The notes under the pieces were generated by a model. It ran no database searches and was not told the origin of the DNA. It saw only the letters and a list, made by a program, of their open reading frames with translations. From contig JAFMHK010000008.1 in NCBI GenBank assembly GCA_017854585.1, positions 26,561 through 63,185 of the forward strand: DNA of 36,625 nucleotides, read 5' to 3'. Of this stretch, positions 34,148 through 36,625 are shown one piece after another. The stretch is from Paracoccaceae bacterium (GTDB lineage Bacteria; Pseudomonadota; Alphaproteobacteria; Rhodobacterales; Rhodobacteraceae). Position 1 is the stretch's first letter; every line of letters begins with the position of its first letter. Position numbers and translations under genes: made by a program.

Positions 34148-35155
34148 ATGGCGGCACGCAAGACAACGGCAAAATCTGCCGCGATTCCAAATGTTTCTGC
34201 AGAAGAGCTGATGAACCACTACCGCGAAATGCTGCTGATCCGCAGATTCGAGGAGAAGGCAGGTCAACTGTACGGGATGGGCCTGATCGGTGGCTTTTGC
34301 CACCTTTACATCGGTCAGGAGGCGGTTGTTGTAGGGCTTGAGGCGGCGGCCAAGGAAGGTGACAAGCGCGTCACATCTTATCGCGATCACGGCCATATGT
34401 TGGCCTGCGGCATGGACCCAAAGGGCATCATGGCCGAACTGACCGGGCGCGCTGGCGGCTTTTCCAAGGGGAAAGGTGGCTCGATGCACATGTTCTCCAA
34501 GGAAAAGCATTTCTACGGCGGGCACGGCATCGTGGCGGCGCAGGTGCCACTGGGTGCGGGGCTGGCATTTGCCGACAAATATCTTGGCAATGACAACGTG
34601 ACCTTCGCCTATTTCGGCGATGGTGCCGCGAACCAGGGGCAGGTGTACGAGACATATAACATGGCCGAGCTTTGGATGCTTCCGGTCGTGTTCGTGATTG
34701 AAAACAACCAGTATGCCATGGGCACCAGCGTCCAGCGCTCCACCAAATCGCCCAGCTTGTGGGAACGCGGTGCGGCCTACGGCATCGAGGGCGAAGAAGT
34801 GGACGGCATGGACGTTCTGGCCGTGAAGGAGGCCGGATTGCGCGCCACCGAACACTGCCGGTCTGGCAAGGGCCCCTATATCCTTGAGGTGAAGACCTAT
34901 CGCTATCGCGGCCACTCCATGTCGGACCCCGCGAAATACCGCACCCGCGAAGAGGTGCAGGAGATGCGCGAAAAGCGCGACGCCATTGAACATGTCCGCC
35001 AGATGCTGCTGCAAGGCAAGCATGCGACCGAAGATGACCTCAAGGCCATCGACAAGGACATCAAGGACGTTGTGAACGCAGCTGCCGAGTTCGCCAAGGA
35101 AAGCCCAGAGCCAGCGCTTGAAGAGCTCTGGACCGACATCTACGCAGAAGCCTGA
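34148..35155 (+). CDS. pdhA: Pyruvate dehydrogenase E1 component, alpha subunit
   Basis: With PdhB this forms the TPP-dependent E1 that decarboxylates pyruvate. The 335-residue protein has the TPP motif [17 protein letters not shown] with [11 protein letters not shown], the phosphorylation-loop-like region [16 protein letters not shown], and the N-terminal [26 protein letters not shown] ribosome site is present upstream. pdhB follows 13 bp downstream with its own ribosome site. Confidence 0.97.
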   Translation: MAARKTTAKSAAIPNVSAEELMNHYREMLLIRRFEEKAGQLYGMGLIGGFCHLYIGQEAVVVGLEAAAKEGDKRVTSYRDHGHMLACGMDPKGIMAELTGRAGGFSKGKGGSMHMFSKEKHFYGGHGIVAAQVPLGAGLAFADKYLGNDNVTFAYFGDGAANQGQVYETYNMAELWMLPVVFVIENNQYAMGTSVQRSTKSPSLWERGAAYGIEGEEVDGMDVLAVKEAGLRATEHCRSGKGPYILEVKTYRYRGHSMSDPAKYRTREEVQEMREKRDAIEHVRQMLLQGKHATEDDLKAIDKDIKDVVNAAAEFAKESPEPALEELWTDIYAEA

Positions 35156-35168
35156 GGGAGAGAGAACC

Positions 35169-36542
35169 ATGGCAACCGAAATTCTGATGCCCGCCCTCTC
35201 CCCCACGATGGAGGAAGGCACACTGGCCAAATGGCTGGTAAAAGAAGGCGATACCGTCAAATCCGGCGATATCATGGCCGAGATCGAAACCGACAAAGCC
35301 ACGATGGAGTTTGAAGCCACCGATGAAGGCGTGATCGGCAAGATCCTGATTGCGGAAGGCACCGAAGGCGTGAAGGTCAACAGCCCCATCGCCATCTTGC
35401 TGGAAGACGGCGAAGACGCTGACAGCGCGCCTGCACCTGCTGCCGCAGCGGCAGCGCCCGCAGCAGCGGCAGCCCCTGCCCCAGTGGCGGCCGCACCCGC
35501 CGCCGCAAAGGCCCCCGTGACGGTCCGCGCGGTCGAACCCGATTACCCGGCCGGGACCCAGATGAAGCAGACCACCGTGCGCGAAGCGTTGCGCGACGCC
35601 ATGGCCGAAGAGATGCGCCGCGATGAAACGGTCTATCTGATGGGTGAAGAGGTTGCCGAATATCAGGGCGCCTACAAGATCAGCCAAGGCCTGCTGGACG
35701 AATTCGGCGCCAAGCGCGTGATCGACACGCCAATCACTGAACATGGTTTCGCGGGCATTGCCGTGGGCGCGTCGTTCGGCGGCCTGAAGCCCATCGTCGA
35801 ATTCATGACCTTCAACTTCGCCATGCAGGCGATCGACCACATCATCAACTCTGCCGCCAAGACGCTTTACATGTCTGGCGGCCAGATGGGTGCGCCGATG
35901 GTGTTCCGTGGCCCCAACGGCGCGGCAGCCCGCGTCGGTGCCCAGCACAGTCAGGATTACGCGGCTTGGTACAGCCAGATCCCCGGCCTCAAGGTGGTGA
36001 TGCCCTATTCGGCGGATGATGCCAAAGGGCTGTTGAAAACCGCCATCCGTGACCCAAACCCGGTTATCTTCCTTGAAAACGAAATCCTCTATGGCCGATC
36101 CTTCGACGTGCCGGTGCTGGATGATTATACCGTGCCGTTCGGCAAGGCCCGCATCTGGCGCGAAGGCACTGATGTGACCATCGTCAGCTTCGGCATTGGC
36201 ATGACCTACGCCTTGGAAGCCGCCGACAAGCTGGCCGAAGATGGGATTTCCGCCGAGGTGATCGACCTGCGGACGCTGCGCCCGCTGGATTACGACACCG
36301 TCATCGCGTCGGTTCAGAAGACGAACCGCTGCATCACGGTCGAGGAGGGCTTTCCCGTCTGTTCAATCGGCAATCACCTGTCCGCCTATATCATGACCCA
36401 TGCCTTCGATTACCTCGATGCGCCGGTCCTGAACTGCACCGGCAAGGACGTGCCAATGCCCTATGCGGCAAACTTGGAAAAACACGCCCTTCTGACCACC
36501 GCCGAAGTGGTCGATGCCGTGAAATCCGTGACCTACCGCTAA
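35169..36542 (+). CDS. pdhB: Pyruvate dehydrogenase E1 component, beta subunit with N-terminal lipoyl domain
   Basis: The 457-residue protein starts with a lipoyl domain ([16 protein letters not shown] and [13 protein letters not shown], with lipoylated K43). An Ala/Pro linker follows to about residue 125, and the rest is the E1 beta part ([44 protein letters not shown]). A lipoyl domain on E1 beta is known from many alphaproteobacteria. ATG 35169 has GGGAGAGAG upstream. It is followed 12 bp later by pdhC. Confidence 0.96.
   Translation: MATEILMPALSPTMEEGTLAKWLVKEGDTVKSGDIMAEIETDKATMEFEATDEGVIGKILIAEGTEGVKVNSPIAILLEDGEDADSAPAPAAAAAAPAAAAAPAPVAAAPAAAKAPVTVRAVEPDYPAGTQMKQTTVREALRDAMAEEMRRDETVYLMGEEVAEYQGAYKISQGLLDEFGAKRVIDTPITEHGFAGIAVGASFGGLKPIVEFMTFNFAMQAIDHIINSAAKTLYMSGGQMGAPMVFRGPNGAAARVGAQHSQDYAAWYSQIPGLKVVMPYSADDAKGLLKTAIRDPNPVIFLENEILYGRSFDVPVLDDYTVPFGKARIWREGTDVTIVSFGIGMTYALEAADKLAEDGISAEVIDLRTLRPLDYDTVIASVQKTNRCITVEEGFPVCSIGNHLSAYIMTHAFDYLDAPVLNCTGKDVPMPYAANLEKHALLTTAEVVDAVKSVTYR
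35184..35239 (+). repeat. 56-bp segment identical in pdhB and pdhC
   Basis: Bases 35184-35239 are identical to 36570-36625, the last base of the window. Both encode [18 protein letters not shown] of the two lipoyl domains. Identity at all third positions suggests recent duplication or gene conversion. The full length is unknown because the window ends. Confidence 0.85.
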
Positions 36543-36554
36543 GGAGAGCGTGCG

Positions 36555-36625
36555 ATGCCCACAGAAATCCTGATGCCCGCCCTCTCCCCCACGATGGAGG
36601 AAGGCACACTGGCCAAATGGCTGGT
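36555..36625 (+). CDS. pdhC: Pyruvate dehydrogenase E2 (dihydrolipoyl acetyltransferase), N-terminal fragment
   Basis: The frame starts [20 protein letters not shown] and is cut by the window end after 23 complete codons. It is the beginning of a lipoyl domain. Its place after pdhA and pdhB with an AAGGAG ribosome site indicates the E2 subunit, which transfers the acetyl group to CoA. The type cannot be proven from the fragment alone. Confidence 0.85.
   Translation, partial: MPTEILMPALSPTMEEGTLAKWL

Overview
The window is a stretch of alphaproteobacterial chromosome, most likely from a roseobacter-type member of the Rhodobacteraceae. This is inferred from high GC content, the family-like sequences of PurF, PyrE, DnaB, the class I aldolase and the PDH genes, the small proteins embedded in the urease operon, and a short intergenic repeat (GCCTCCGGCG...) of a kind I associate with this family. 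No rRNA, tRNA, CRISPR array, insertion sequence or prophage gene was found. The content is mostly housekeeping.

Left part (1-6.9 kb): the end of the window cuts a secreted cysteine-rich repeat protein (minus strand). Next comes ureC, alone on the minus strand, then a divergent diheme cytochrome c gene. A tightly overlapping minus-strand operon follows: ureD-ureA-membrane protein-ureB-100 aa protein-52 aa ORF-AhpD-like protein-GNAT. The urease large subunit is therefore separated from ureDAB by about 2.8 kb, and ureE, ureF and ureG are not present here.

Middle part (7-25 kb): pyrC and pyrE (pyrimidine synthesis) and dnaB (replicative helicase) come first. An operon follows of alr, mlaE, mlaF, two small membrane proteins and a PqiA-like protein (cell wall and envelope lipid transport). 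A convergent autotransporter-type outer-membrane protein lies next, then radA, cvpA, a small membrane protein gene, purF coupled to a dimethylargininase gene, a BLUF blue-light sensor, bioY with a clear terminator, a short-chain dehydrogenase lacking the usual catalytic serine, and zapA with a coiled-coil partner. The gap after zapA may hold 6S RNA.

Right part (25-36.6 kb): a central-carbon block with tkt, a DUF808 membrane protein, two gap paralogues, pgk, a class I aldolase, ftsB and the start of the pyruvate dehydrogenase operon (pdhA, pdhB, beginning of pdhC). The first gap protein has lost the NAD-selective aspartate and carries two arginines near the expected 2'-phosphate site, which suggests NADP use. 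TGTTA-n4-TAACA-type dyads lie in front of both gap genes and may link them to a shared carbon regulator.

I saw no convincing undescribed multi-gene system. The best leads are the Cys-rich secreted repeat protein, the split urease locus with its embedded small genes, the gap paralogue pair with shared operators, and several strong dyads of unknown role.
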